Of a stretch of DNA of 64,000 nucleotides, positions 37,509 through 45,874 are shown one piece after another. The stretch comes from Bacteroidota bacterium (GTDB taxonomy: Bacteria; Bacteroidota; Bacteroidia; AKYH767-A; 2013-40CM-41-45). Location: NCBI GenBank assembly GCA_016713765.1, contig JADJON010000003.1, forward strand, positions 682,001 to 746,000, written 5' to 3'. A program made the position numbers and the translations under genes. How positions within the stretch are numbered: position 1 is the first letter of the stretch; each line of letters begins with the position of its first letter. The notes under the pieces were generated by a model. The model saw only the letters and a program-made list of their open reading frames with translations. It made no database searches and had not been told where the DNA came from.

Positions 37509-38987
37509 TCAGGCGTTGATCTTTACATAAGGATGCAAGCCGTGCAGGCCTCCTTCACGGCCCATGCCGCTTTCTTTGTAACCGCCGAATGGCGAGGTGG
37601 GATCGAATTTATTGTAGGTATTCGCCCACACCACCCCGGCACGCAATTGACCGGTGATCTTGAAGATGCGTGAACCTTTGTCTGTCCAAACACCACCACT
37701 CAATCCATACGGAATGTTGTTGGCTTTCTCAATGACTTCTTCAATGGTTCGGAAAGTCTGCACAGCGAGCACAGGACCGAAGATCTCTTCTTGCACGATT
37801 CGAGATGACTGCGACACATCGGTGAACAAGGCAGGACGGCACCAATAGCCCTTTGACGGAACCGCGCAGGAAGATTGATACAGGGTGCCGCCTTCGTTCA
37901 CTCCGATCTTGAGGAACTGACGGATCTTTTCCAGCTGGGGTTTGGAGTTGATGGCACCTATGTCGGTATTCTTATCCAGCGGATCGCCGACAACCAGCGT
38001 CTCCATGCGATCCTTTAGTTTACGGATCACCTTGTCGGCAACGGATTCCTGCACGAACAGGCGCGACCCGGCGCAACAGACGTGACCCTGGTTGAAGAAG
38101 ATCCCGTTGATGATCCCTTCCACCGCCTGATCGATCGCGGCATCCTCGAAGATGATATTGGCCGCTTTGCCGCCCAACTCCAGCGTATATTTCTTATCGG
38201 TCCCGGCCAACGCGCGCTGGATGATCTTACCGACATCGGTCGAACCCGTGAAGGCCACTTTATCGACTCCCGGATGATTGACGATGGCCGCGCCGGTAGC
38301 TCCGGCACCGGTGATAATATTGACAACGCCGGGGGGAAGGTCAGCCTCCTGTATGATTTCAGCCAGTTTCAGGGCGGTTAGCGGCGTGGTCTCTGCCGGC
38401 TTGATCACTACCGTATTTCCGGCGGCAAGCGCAGGCGCGATCTTCCAGGCCGCCATCAGGAGCGGGAAGTTCCACGGAATGATTTGACCGGCAACTCCCA
38501 GGGAGCCCGCACGAGCGCCCGGCATCGCGTAATCCAGCTTATCCGCCCAGCCGGCGTAATAGAAAAAGTGCGCAGCCGCTAATGGAACATCGATATCGCG
38601 TGATTCACGGATCGGTTTACCGCCGTCCATACTCTCAATCACCGCCAGTTCCCTTGCACGCTCCTGCATGATGCGCGCGATGCGAAAGATGTACTTACCC
38701 CGCTCGCGCGCCGGGAGCTTGCTCCAAACCTGCTCGTAGGATTTCCTGGCGGCCTTTACGGCAATATCCACATCTTCCGTTCCCGCTTCAGCGACGGAAG
38801 CTAATTTTGCTTCCGTGGCCGGGTTGATCGTATCAAAATACTTCCCGCTCTTCGGGGCAACGAATTTTCCGTTTATGAAGAGATCGTACTGCTTTTGCAG
38901 GCGGATATGATCCTTGCTTTCCGGCGCGGCGGCATAATCCCATCCTCCGTTGAACTTCAGACCTGCGATTGGTTTTTTCTTTGCCAT
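37509..38987 (-). CDS. NAD(P)-dependent aldehyde dehydrogenase
   Basis: This is a full-length (492 residues) aldehyde dehydrogenase. It has IIPWNFPLLMAAWKIAPALAAGNTVV, the cofactor loop FTGSTDVGKII, the general base in LELGGKAANIIFEDA near residue 269, and the catalytic cysteine in NQGHVCCAGSRLFVQE near 303. The ending is TSPFGGYKESGMGREGG. The ATG at 38987 starts a normal family N-terminus; 56 open codons upstream overlap deoC and are not family-like. Next to deoC it may oxidise the acetaldehyde released from deoxyribose 5-phosphate. It is followed by the short homologue at 36556-37479, and the pair resembles a split ALDH16. Confidence 0.94.
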   Translation of the reverse strand: MAKKKPIAGLKFNGGWDYAAAPESKDHIRLQKQYDLFINGKFVAPKSGKYFDTINPATEAKLASVAEAGTEDVDIAVKAARKSYEQVWSKLPARERGKYIFRIARIMQERARELAVIESMDGGKPIRESRDIDVPLAAAHFFYYAGWADKLDYAMPGARAGSLGVAGQIIPWNFPLLMAAWKIAPALAAGNTVVIKPAETTPLTALKLAEIIQEADLPPGVVNIITGAGATGAAIVNHPGVDKVAFTGSTDVGKIIQRALAGTDKKYTLELGGKAANIIFEDAAIDQAVEGIINGIFFNQGHVCCAGSRLFVQESVADKVIRKLKDRMETLVVGDPLDKNTDIGAINSKPQLEKIRQFLKIGVNEGGTLYQSSCAVPSKGYWCRPALFTDVSQSSRIVQEEIFGPVLAVQTFRTIEEVIEKANNIPYGLSGGVWTDKGSRIFKITGQLRAGVVWANTYNKFDPTSPFGGYKESGMGREGGLHGLHPYVKINA

Positions 38988-39034
38988 CTGTTGAATGCCT
39001 GTGAACGGTTGCGGCCAGGCTGCCGTTCCCCTGA

Positions 39035-39955
39035 TTAGTCTTTGGAAAAATAATCGATGCTCTGATACACGCCAGTCTGCTCTTTCAGAATCTGCATGAG
39101 CAGATCGTTGGCCAGAGCGCTTGCTCCGAAACGGAACAGATCGGCGTTCAACCAATCCTGTCCAAGCGTTTCACGCACCATGACCAGGTATTGCAAGGCC
39201 AGCTTGGACGTGGCGATTCCACCTGCCGGCTTCATCCCGATCTTCACTCCCGTGTTGTAATAGTGGTCGCGAATGGCTTCCAGCATGACCAGTGTAACCG
39301 GCAAGGTGGCGGCCGGCTGGATCTTACCCGTACTGGTCTTGATAAAATCCGCTCCGGCCTGAATGGCGAGATCACTCGCCCGGCGCACGTTGTCCAAGGT
39401 GCTCAACTCGCCCGTTTCCAGGATCACCTTCAGGTGAGCCTTTCCACAGGCTTCCTTTACCGCAGCGATCTCATCGAATACAAAACCGTATTCACCACGG
39501 AGGAAATGTCCGCGCGAAATGACCATGTCGATCTCATCCGCACCTTCGTCGACTGCCCAACGGGTCTCTTCGAGTTTCACTTTACGGGTAGACATTCCAC
39601 TGGGGAACGCTGTGGCTACCGCGGCAACTTTGACCTTCGAGCCCTGTAGCGTCTCTTTCGCGACTCGTACGAGGTTGGGATAGACACAAACAGCGGCAAC
39701 GGAGGGTATGCCAGGAACCGCATCGTGCGGATGCATCGCCTTGATACACAGTTGACGGACCTTTCCAGGCGTATCCCGGGCTTCCAGGGTCGTCAGGTCA
39801 AGCATGCTCATGGCAATCTTGAGTGCCGACAACTTCGACTCTTTCTTGATACTCCGTTTGCCCAGCCGGGAGATCCGCTCTTCCACGCCAACCTGATCGA
39901 CGGGCGGACTGTCCCATGCTCCGAATACGGCAGCACGACGTTCTTCTCTCATCAT
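39035..39955 (-). CDS. deoC: Deoxyribose-phosphate aldolase
   Basis: DeoC splits 2-deoxyribose 5-phosphate into acetaldehyde and glyceraldehyde 3-phosphate. The 306-residue product, somewhat longer than the short bacterial form, has the TIM-barrel segments VCVYPNLV, EIDMVISRGHFLRGEY, LKVILETGEL and the Schiff-base lysine in FIKTSTGKIQPAA near residue 205. GVKIGMKPAGGIAT follows. It is the first gene of a unit with the two aldehyde dehydrogenase genes, 47 bases before the first of them. A TACCTTCG box (39971-39978) lies upstream. Confidence 0.94.
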   Translation of the reverse strand: MMREERRAAVFGAWDSPPVDQVGVEERISRLGKRSIKKESKLSALKIAMSMLDLTTLEARDTPGKVRQLCIKAMHPHDAVPGIPSVAAVCVYPNLVRVAKETLQGSKVKVAAVATAFPSGMSTRKVKLEETRWAVDEGADEIDMVISRGHFLRGEYGFVFDEIAAVKEACGKAHLKVILETGELSTLDNVRRASDLAIQAGADFIKTSTGKIQPAATLPVTLVMLEAIRDHYYNTGVKIGMKPAGGIATSKLALQYLVMVRETLGQDWLNADLFRFGASALANDLLMQILKEQTGVYQSIDYFSKD

Positions 39956-39970
39956 GAAAAGTTATTCCTA

Positions 39971-39978
39971 CGAAGGTA
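39971..39978 (-). promoter_or_regulatory. Possible promoter box TACCTTCG before deoC
   Basis: One mismatch from TAnnTTTG, about 15 bases before the deoC ATG, within a short CCTAC-CTTC-GTAGG inverted repeat. There is no clear -33 element at 20 bases, so confidence is limited. Confidence 0.4.
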
Positions 39979-40041
39979 GGAAATTACGGGAAAAATGAAG
40001 GAATGGGAAAGACCTCTCTGGCTATTGCAAAAGCCGACTGA

Positions 40042-40650
40042 TCAGAATGCGAAATAGAAGCCGCCTTGAAGAACAGCATTGTACTGGCCGCGGTCCCAAT
40101 AGTTGTAATTGTAGGATCCTTCAAATGTCCTGACCGGCGTGATCGAATGATTGTACCGGATATTGAAGAGTACCTTTTCGCCTAAGGGATAATCCATTCC
40201 CAGTATCCAGGACAATTCGTACTTACGGAAAGGGGGTGTTCCCAGGATCTCCCCGAGTTCATTGTCCTCCTGTGAGAATAACATCGATCCATACGTCGCT
40301 CCGGCCTCAAATGTCCATTTCTTGCCCGGTTTGACACGCAACAACACCGGCACCTCAGCGTAATGCAACCGCATCCGGTAGTAGGTATTGTCGTCCTTGT
40401 TGAGTGGTTTCCGGCTTCCTTTCTGAATGAACTGGATTTCCAGTTGCAATGCCACCTGTTCACTCAGATCCCGTCGCACGAACATGCCGGCCGCGAATCC
40501 TGCTTTATCGAATCCCGACAGACGATCACCTGAAACCTGGGAAGCACATAGCACCGCCTTGATTCCTGCTCTGAAATCCTGCGCGTTAACGGACAGGTTA
40601 CAGGAGAGCAGGAACAACGTGATCCCGGCGATACAACATGCATTTCTCAT
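40042..40650 (-). CDS. Small outer-membrane beta-barrel protein (PorT-like fold)
   Basis: The 202-residue product has a signal peptide (MRNACCIAGITLFLLSCNLSVNAQ) followed by FRAGIKAVLCASQVSGDRLSGFDKAGFAAGMFVRRDL. The rest alternates short polar turns with amphipathic strands and ends in Phe (GGFYFAF), as expected of an outer-membrane beta-barrel of the outer membrane protein beta-barrel domain 2 type. It starts with an ATGA overlap on the Omp28-like gene and is the last gene of a three-gene outer-membrane operon. The specific role is unknown. Confidence 0.82.
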   Translation of the reverse strand: MRNACCIAGITLFLLSCNLSVNAQDFRAGIKAVLCASQVSGDRLSGFDKAGFAAGMFVRRDLSEQVALQLEIQFIQKGSRKPLNKDDNTYYRMRLHYAEVPVLLRVKPGKKWTFEAGATYGSMLFSQEDNELGEILGTPPFRKYELSWILGMDYPLGEKVLFNIRYNHSITPVRTFEGSYNYNYWDRGQYNAVLQGGFYFAF

Positions 40651-41603
40651 TCGATGAGGGCGCGCTCGGCTACTTGCAGGACTTCGTAGGTATCGGCATT
40701 ATAAATAAAGGCGATCGCATAGCAGTGAGCGGCGACCTGCCCCGCAGGCAATGTTGCGCTATAACCGCGCAGCACTTTGTCGCCGGCAGCGACAGTCCCT
40801 TCGTAGATCTTTTCACCGAACTCCGAGTTCAGGGAACTGCGCAAGACGTGACGATGCAGGAAACTGGGATCGTATTCCGGCGTACGGGGAGGATACCAGA
40901 CCTGCCAGTCGACAAGACTATCCTCTGTGATGACAACCTGCAATTTATAGGTGGCATTCAGCGCGGCGACATTCTCCGATTGCACCGCAACTTTCACTTC
41001 GCGGGAAGCGTCCACGAATTCCGTTTGGATACGCAACCGGAACGGCGTGCTCTCCAGCAATCTGTTCTCGATCAAGCCCCGCCATTGGTTCGGGAACTTC
41101 ACCTGCTGGTTGGTCGGATACCCGATCCGGTCAACGAGTCCGTTCGGGTTACCGGCATTGGAATTTCCAAACTTGGTGTCCCAGGCATCGCCAACGGCTG
41201 TACGAAAATCAGTCTCCAGGGCACCGGCGGGTTGACTTCCGGAACAGGCCAATCCCTGCGGACAAGGATCAGCAAAGAATCCCGCATGCACCGCCATGGC
41301 CACCAGGCGATCGCCGAACAACGGTTTGAGGGTGTCGTTCAGTTTGAGTCCGGCATACGGGCAATTGCCACATAGGATGCCGGTGTAATCTTCTATGAGC
41401 ACATGCTTTTCAGGTGTGGTGTTGTCTGCCGGAAACTCAAGGGTGTCTCCGTTGATGACCACCGCATCATCGCTCAGGTAAGTCACACCGACAGCCGTTT
41501 GCTCGCGGTAAGGGGCATCGATTTTGTCGCATGCGCTGAGACTGATCAGGGCCAACAACAGAACTCCACAGGAAGCGGATAAGAGGAAACGATAGTTCTT
41601 CAT
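40647..41603 (-). CDS. Omp28-related lipoprotein with CxxC motif
   Basis: The protein (318 residues) starts with a lipoprotein signal ending LSAC at residue 25. A central thioredoxin-like segment VLIEDYTGILCGNCPYAGLKLNDTL follows, with a CGNC pair near residue 78, then MAVHAGFFADPCPQGLACSG. This is the layout of Omp28-related proteins of Bacteroidota, which are surface or periplasmic lipoproteins of unsettled function. The CxxC pair could be redox-active. It lies three bases after the DUF6029 gene and overlaps the barrel gene by four. Confidence 0.87.
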   Translation of the reverse strand: MKNYRFLLSASCGVLLLALISLSACDKIDAPYREQTAVGVTYLSDDAVVINGDTLEFPADNTTPEKHVLIEDYTGILCGNCPYAGLKLNDTLKPLFGDRLVAMAVHAGFFADPCPQGLACSGSQPAGALETDFRTAVGDAWDTKFGNSNAGNPNGLVDRIGYPTNQQVKFPNQWRGLIENRLLESTPFRLRIQTEFVDASREVKVAVQSENVAALNATYKLQVVITEDSLVDWQVWYPPRTPEYDPSFLHRHVLRSSLNSEFGEKIYEGTVAAGDKVLRGYSATLPAGQVAAHCYAIAFIYNADTYEVLQVAERALIE

Positions 41604-41606
41604 GCG

Positions 41607-43235
41607 TCAGAAGCTACTGGTAACAGATAAGGTAAAACCATTGGCGGCGGGCACATTCCGGCAGACACCGCCCACGCACAGGATACCCGGGCGTTGGCGT
41701 CCGTACCCGACTACCACACGATTGGAACCGCGTGTATAACCGAATTGCCCGGTGATGTAATGAAAGCGTTCGTTGGAATCGTCGTTGCCGTAATTCCACT
41801 GGTCAAATGCCGCCACAAACCAATGCGGTGCCACGGTATATTCCGCTAACAGCACAGCCCAGCTCTTCGTATTCTGTTCGGTGTACATGTGCTGGAGCTC
41901 TGTCCGGAAATTCTTCTTCGGACTGATACGGTAAAAGACTTCGGCGATCCCGATGTGGCTGTAAATATGGCCGAAGCCGGTTCGCCCTTCGATGACATCG
42001 CGGTTGTAATTTTGATAGAGGTAGGTGAGCACCAGTCGGACTTCCTTGCTAAGCTTCCGGTTCAATTCGATGTTGAAGTCTTCAAAATAGACTTCCTTAC
42101 CCAACGCAAAAAAATCCGATGTATAGCCAAGATCCGCCTGCTCAGGATCGGTGATCGCCTTCTTTTCGATGGATTGAGCGCGGGAATAATTAAGGTTGAT
42201 GTCCGTGCCGTACTTACCCCCAAGGCCACCGGGCTTCAGCTTGTAGAACAATTCTCCCTGGAAACCAAATTCACCGTTCGGCTGGGTGGCGTAAGGATAA
42301 AACGCGGCCATCAGGTAGGTATGGTTTTTCGTCAGGGCGGGAAGATAGTTGACGAGTAAACTGTTCACCGTGGCATAGCGGTCGCTTCGGAACGACATGT
42401 TGTCGATGCGCTTGGCACCCAGGACGAATCCGAATCCTTTCTTCGTATAGGACGCATTCAACAAAAGCGCCTGACCTTCCTTAAAGATGAAGCCGTTGCT
42501 GGCGGAAGGGTCATTGGCTTTATAGGCATACTCGGCACTGGCCGACCATCCGCCATTCGTAAATGAAACGCGTCCGGAACCCGAACCGACATTCTCCGGC
42601 AAGCGGAATGTGGGATCCTCATCCGACTGATACTTGCTAACGTAATTGCCGCCAATGATCCACTGGGTTTTTGCTGCGGCTCGCGACTCGAAGGATTCGT
42701 TCACCACCCACTCTACATCACCACCACGCACGATGCCCTGGCCCAAATTGAAAAAGTCGCGTTGCTTACCGATCACTCCTTTGAAATAGACGCCCTTCGC
42801 AGGATTATACATGAAACGAAATCCGTCGATGGCGTTGTCGTAGCCCAGTCCCCGCTCCTCATAGGCACGAAGCAGGATGCCGCTACCGAACTGTTCGTAG
42901 AAGGTGCCGGCGGTGATATCCAGTTCATTGTTCTTGTAACGGAGGAACCGGTACGGAATACCGCTTCCTTTGTAGCGTTTGTCGAAACCGAGAATCGGGT
43001 TCTGATACGATTCATAACGCAGGCCGGCCGAAAAATTGTCTTTCTCGTAGGTAAAGTTGGCGAAACCGTTGAACAACATCTGCTCCGGTACGTCCGGTGC
43101 ACCGATCAGGCTGTCCTCAAAATAATACTGCGCGTCCAACTGAACATTACCGTGAATAGGCAGGTTGGGTAACCCCTGGGCTTTGCTCGCGCCGGCCAGG
43201 GCGAACAAACCCAACAGACATAGAATACGCTTCAC
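41607..43235 (-). CDS. DUF6029-type outer-membrane protein
   Basis: A 542-residue exported protein with signal peptide (MKRILCLLGLFALAGASKAQ). It is rich in beta strands with aromatic girdles (FANFTYEKDNFSAGLRYESY, GSGILLRAYEERGLGYDNAI, YLYQNYNRDVIEGRTGFGH) and ends VTSSF with a terminal Phe. The pattern matches the DUF6029 family that often precedes an Omp28-like gene in this phylum, as it does here. It is likely an outer-membrane barrel, perhaps a partner of the lipoprotein. No further function can be read. Confidence 0.83.
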   Translation of the reverse strand: MKRILCLLGLFALAGASKAQGLPNLPIHGNVQLDAQYYFEDSLIGAPDVPEQMLFNGFANFTYEKDNFSAGLRYESYQNPILGFDKRYKGSGIPYRFLRYKNNELDITAGTFYEQFGSGILLRAYEERGLGYDNAIDGFRFMYNPAKGVYFKGVIGKQRDFFNLGQGIVRGGDVEWVVNESFESRAAAKTQWIIGGNYVSKYQSDEDPTFRLPENVGSGSGRVSFTNGGWSASAEYAYKANDPSASNGFIFKEGQALLLNASYTKKGFGFVLGAKRIDNMSFRSDRYATVNSLLVNYLPALTKNHTYLMAAFYPYATQPNGEFGFQGELFYKLKPGGLGGKYGTDINLNYSRAQSIEKKAITDPEQADLGYTSDFFALGKEVYFEDFNIELNRKLSKEVRLVLTYLYQNYNRDVIEGRTGFGHIYSHIGIAEVFYRISPKKNFRTELQHMYTEQNTKSWAVLLAEYTVAPHWFVAAFDQWNYGNDDSNERFHYITGQFGYTRGSNRVVVGYGRQRPGILCVGGVCRNVPAANGFTLSVTSSF

Positions 43236-43266
43236 TGGAGGTGGATTAGGTGTGGAATGGTCAGCC

Positions 43267-43274
43267 CGAAGGTA
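43267..43274 (-). promoter_or_regulatory. Possible promoter box TACCTTCG before the DUF6029 operon
   Basis: One mismatch from TAnnTTTG on the minus strand, with a TTTTT stretch about 20 bases upstream in the -33 position. It lies 31 bases before the start codon at 43235 and just after the terminator of the TlpA-like gene. Confidence 0.45.
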
Positions 43275-43330
43275 CCGTATACAAGTTTATGGAAAAAGGC
43301 CGGCGGCAGGATGGTTCGAAATACGGCAAT

Positions 43331-43355
43331 AAAAAAAGCCGCGGTTGCGGCTTTT
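43331..43355 (-). terminator. Terminator of the TlpA-like gene
   Basis: On the minus strand AAAAGCCGC, a short loop, GCGGC and TTTTTTT form a textbook terminator 22 bases after the stop at 43377. It separates the thioredoxin gene from the outer-membrane operon. Confidence 0.88.
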
Positions 43356-43376
43356 CAAACGAGCTGGATAGCCCGG

Positions 43377-43907
43377 TCACTTCTTTTCGTCGAGGGGCTG
43401 GCCAGCGGCCACTTTCTTGACAACTTCATACAATTCCAACTCATTCCCTTCGGCAAAACCGACGTGTTGCCAAACGATCTCTCCCTTTCCGTTCAGGACA
43501 AATGTGTGCGGCGGCATGTTCACGTTCAATGCCCGGGCGAGATCCTTGTTGGGGTCGACGTAATTCTCATAGTTCCATCCACGGCCATTCACGAATGGCG
43601 CCACGCGCGTCATGGTACGCTGATCATCCATGGAAACGGCGATCAGTTTCACACCGGTTTCCTTTTGCCAGTCGGCGTACAGATCATGAATGGTCGTCAA
43701 CTCCTCGATGCACGGCTTACACCAGGTTGCCCAGAAATCGATGATGATGGGCTTCCCGTCGTTTGCGATCGTTTCGGTATTCACCGTCTCACCACTGAGG
43801 GTCTTGACATTGACTTTGGGCAATGGCCGAACGGTGGCCGGCTGGTCCTGCGCAAAACCGGTAAAAGCGGTCAAGAACAGAAGGACAACTACTAGGCTTT
43901 TTTTCAT
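43377..43907 (-). CDS. TlpA-like periplasmic thioredoxin
   Basis: This exported protein has 176 residues and a signal peptide (MKKSLVVVLLFLTAFTGFAQ). Its thioredoxin fold shows FWATWCKPCIEELTTIHDLY with the active-site pair near residues 61-65, and the cis-proline region NMPPHTFVLNGKGEIVWQHVG. TlpA/ResA-type proteins reduce or exchange thiols in the periplasm. It is monocistronic with its own terminator, and is divergent from the T9SS cargo protein that has a similar thioredoxin domain. Its client is unknown. Confidence 0.92.
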   Translation of the reverse strand: MKKSLVVVLLFLTAFTGFAQDQPATVRPLPKVNVKTLSGETVNTETIANDGKPIIIDFWATWCKPCIEELTTIHDLYADWQKETGVKLIAVSMDDQRTMTRVAPFVNGRGWNYENYVDPNKDLARALNVNMPPHTFVLNGKGEIVWQHVGFAEGNELELYEVVKKVAAGQPLDEKK

Positions 43908-43972
43908 TTTTTCGATCCGATAAGTGATAGAGGCCGGATGGCAATTTTTTCAATTTCTGGAGCCCTCCAGCA

Positions 43973-44081
43973 AATTCCAGTCCGAAATAAGGCAAACGCG
44001 GTCGGATTCCCTATGCCGGTTTATCACAGATTTGTTAAAAAGCTGGAATTCAAAGCGAAATCAGCCCAATGCCGTTGGATT
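43973..44081. repeat. Imperfect direct repeat pair in the divergent intergenic region
   Basis: Two copies of about 35 bases begin at 43973 and 44047. They share the pattern AATTC...GAAAT.AG.C.AA.GC.GT.GGATT with roughly three quarters of positions identical. They lie in the 241-base gap between the divergent tlpA-like gene and the T9SS cargo gene. Small reading frames across them show the same repeat in translation but have no other coding sign. They may be binding sites or remains of a small dispersed repeat. Confidence 0.35.
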
Positions 44082-44148
44082 TTTCCCAAAATTTTACTTG
44101 CTTTGGTGAACTGCTATAAAAGCTAACCAACCAAACACCAACTGCGAA

Positions 44149-45810
44149 ATGAAAAAACTGTTACTAAGTCTTGTCGCGTTGTTTGCCCTCGGTACCGCCA
44201 CTGTGAACGCACAGATGGCCGCCGGTAACATCGCACCCGATTTCACCGGTACCGATATCAACGGTAACACCTGGAACCTGTATTCCCTGCTCGATCAGGG
44301 TAAGACCGTTTACATCGACGTATCCGCCACCTGGTGCGGCCCTTGCTGGAATTACCACAACGGTCATGCGCTGGAAGACCTCTATGCTGCGCACGGCCCG
44401 ACCGGTACCACATCACAGGATGTAATGGTCTTCTTCGTTGAAGGGGACGCTTCTACCACCCTGGCCGACCTGCAAGGAACCGGCGGTAATACCCAGGGCG
44501 ACTGGGTGACCGGCACTCCTTATCCGATCATTGACGACGCCACCATCGGTGACGCACTTCAGATCAGCTACTTCCCGACGATCTACATCATTTGCCCGGA
44601 TCGTATCATCAAGGAAGTCGGACAGTTGACCGCTACCGCTTTGTATGCGCAACGTAACTCGAACTGCTCCTTCGCAACCTCAACCGACGATGCCGGCATC
44701 ACGAACTCCTTCACCGCACTCAACGGAACCCTGGCGACCTGCGACGTGGTTGACCTCGACTACCGCCTGTGCAACTACGGTACTTCCCCGCTGACCAGCG
44801 CCACGATCGATCTCACCGTGAATGGAACGGTTCAACAGTCTTACAACTGGACCGGTAGTCTGAACACCTACAACTCCGAAGTGCTGACCTTCTCTGGTGT
44901 AACCGGAACCCCGGGCACCACCAATGCGATCACCTTCACCGTTTCGAACCCGAACGGAAATACCGACGGCAACTCGGCCAACAACTCCCGCAACGCATCC
45001 TTCATTACTTACCCGCTTGTCGGCGGCCCGGCTGTGAACGAAGCGTATGCAGCAACGGCGTTCCCTCCTTCAGGCTGGTACCTGCTCAACGGTGGCAGCT
45101 CGCCTACATGGACCCGCAGCACCGCAGGCCTCAACGGCGCAGGTTCGGCGAAGATGGACTTTTACAACTCGCCCAGCGGTGACCAGGACATTCTGCAACT
45201 TCCGGCCATGGACCTCAGCGGCCTCAGCGACGCTGTCCTGACGTTCGACCTTGCACATGCCCTTTACGGATCGTCCAACGACAACCTGAAGATCAAGATC
45301 AGCACCAACTGCGGTACCACCTGGACCACCCTCTACAACAAGACCGGCGCTGCCCTTTCTACGACCGCGGCCAGCACTGCCGCCTTCACGCCTTCGAATG
45401 CCGCTCAGTGGCGTAACGAAATCGTGAGCCTGAGCAACTACATCGGCAACGACAACGTGTTCATCAAGTTCGAAGCCAACTCGAACTACGGTAACAACGC
45501 CTATGTCGACAATGTGAACGTCTCCTTCAACACCGCCGTTGGTACAGTGACCAAGACCATCTCTTTCGAAGTTTACCCGAACCCGGCTTCCAGCGTGGCT
45601 TCGGTCGACTTCACGCTCGACAGCAAGGACGATGTGACCGTGGAGGTATTCTCCAAGGTGGGCACGCTTGTTTACAGCAACACTGCCGCCAGCCTGAACG
45701 CCGGCGACCACTCCTTCAGCATTCCGGTAGAAGGCTTCGCGAAAGGCCTTTACATGGTGAACATCCGCACCTCCGCCGGCTCCGTGATGAAGAAGCTCGT
45801 AGTGGAATAA
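44149..45810 (+). CDS. T9SS cargo protein with N-terminal thioredoxin domain
   Basis: The 553-residue secreted protein starts with a signal peptide (MKKLLLSLVALFALGTATVNAQ). It then has a thioredoxin/Omp28-like domain with SATWCGPCWNYHNGHALEDLY (CGPC near residue 62) and YFPTIYIICPDR. A CARDB-like beta domain follows (CDVVDLDYRLCNYGTSPLTSATIDLTVNG). A choice-of-anchor/cleaved-adhesin-like region comes next (AYAATAFPPSGWYLLNGGSSPTWTRS), then a type A sorting domain (VYPNPASSVASVDF ... KGLYMVNIRT ... KKLVVE). It would be exported by SprA and anchored at the surface. Surface display of a CGPC thioredoxin is notable. A palindromic terminator follows. Confidence 0.9.
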   Translation: MKKLLLSLVALFALGTATVNAQMAAGNIAPDFTGTDINGNTWNLYSLLDQGKTVYIDVSATWCGPCWNYHNGHALEDLYAAHGPTGTTSQDVMVFFVEGDASTTLADLQGTGGNTQGDWVTGTPYPIIDDATIGDALQISYFPTIYIICPDRIIKEVGQLTATALYAQRNSNCSFATSTDDAGITNSFTALNGTLATCDVVDLDYRLCNYGTSPLTSATIDLTVNGTVQQSYNWTGSLNTYNSEVLTFSGVTGTPGTTNAITFTVSNPNGNTDGNSANNSRNASFITYPLVGGPAVNEAYAATAFPPSGWYLLNGGSSPTWTRSTAGLNGAGSAKMDFYNSPSGDQDILQLPAMDLSGLSDAVLTFDLAHALYGSSNDNLKIKISTNCGTTWTTLYNKTGAALSTTAASTAAFTPSNAAQWRNEIVSLSNYIGNDNVFIKFEANSNYGNNAYVDNVNVSFNTAVGTVTKTISFEVYPNPASSVASVDFTLDSKDDVTVEVFSKVGTLVYSNTAASLNAGDHSFSIPVEGFAKGLYMVNIRTSAGSVMKKLVVE

Positions 45811-45822
45811 TTCTTGCTTAGA

Positions 45823-45852
45823 TCAACGGAGCCGGATATCCGGCTCCGTTGA
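45823..45852 (+). terminator. Terminator, 30-base perfect inverted repeat
   Basis: The 30 bases form a perfect palindrome with 15-base arms (TCAACGGAGCCGGAT and its complement), 12 bases after the stop at 45810. It is followed by TTTCTT on the plus strand, an intrinsic terminator between the two T9SS cargo genes. Confidence 0.75.
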
Positions 45853-45874
45853 TTTCTTAAAAACACTACCCCGA

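Noticed and set aside
38988..39155. A longer start for the aldehyde dehydrogenase
   Set aside because: The extra 56 codons overlap deoC and read as Arg/Ser-rich sequence unlike the family.
43924..44126. Two overlapping 61-62-codon frames in the tlpA-cargo gap
   Set aside because: Both cover the imperfect direct repeat in different frames, without a coding signature or promoter; the repeat explains their similarity.
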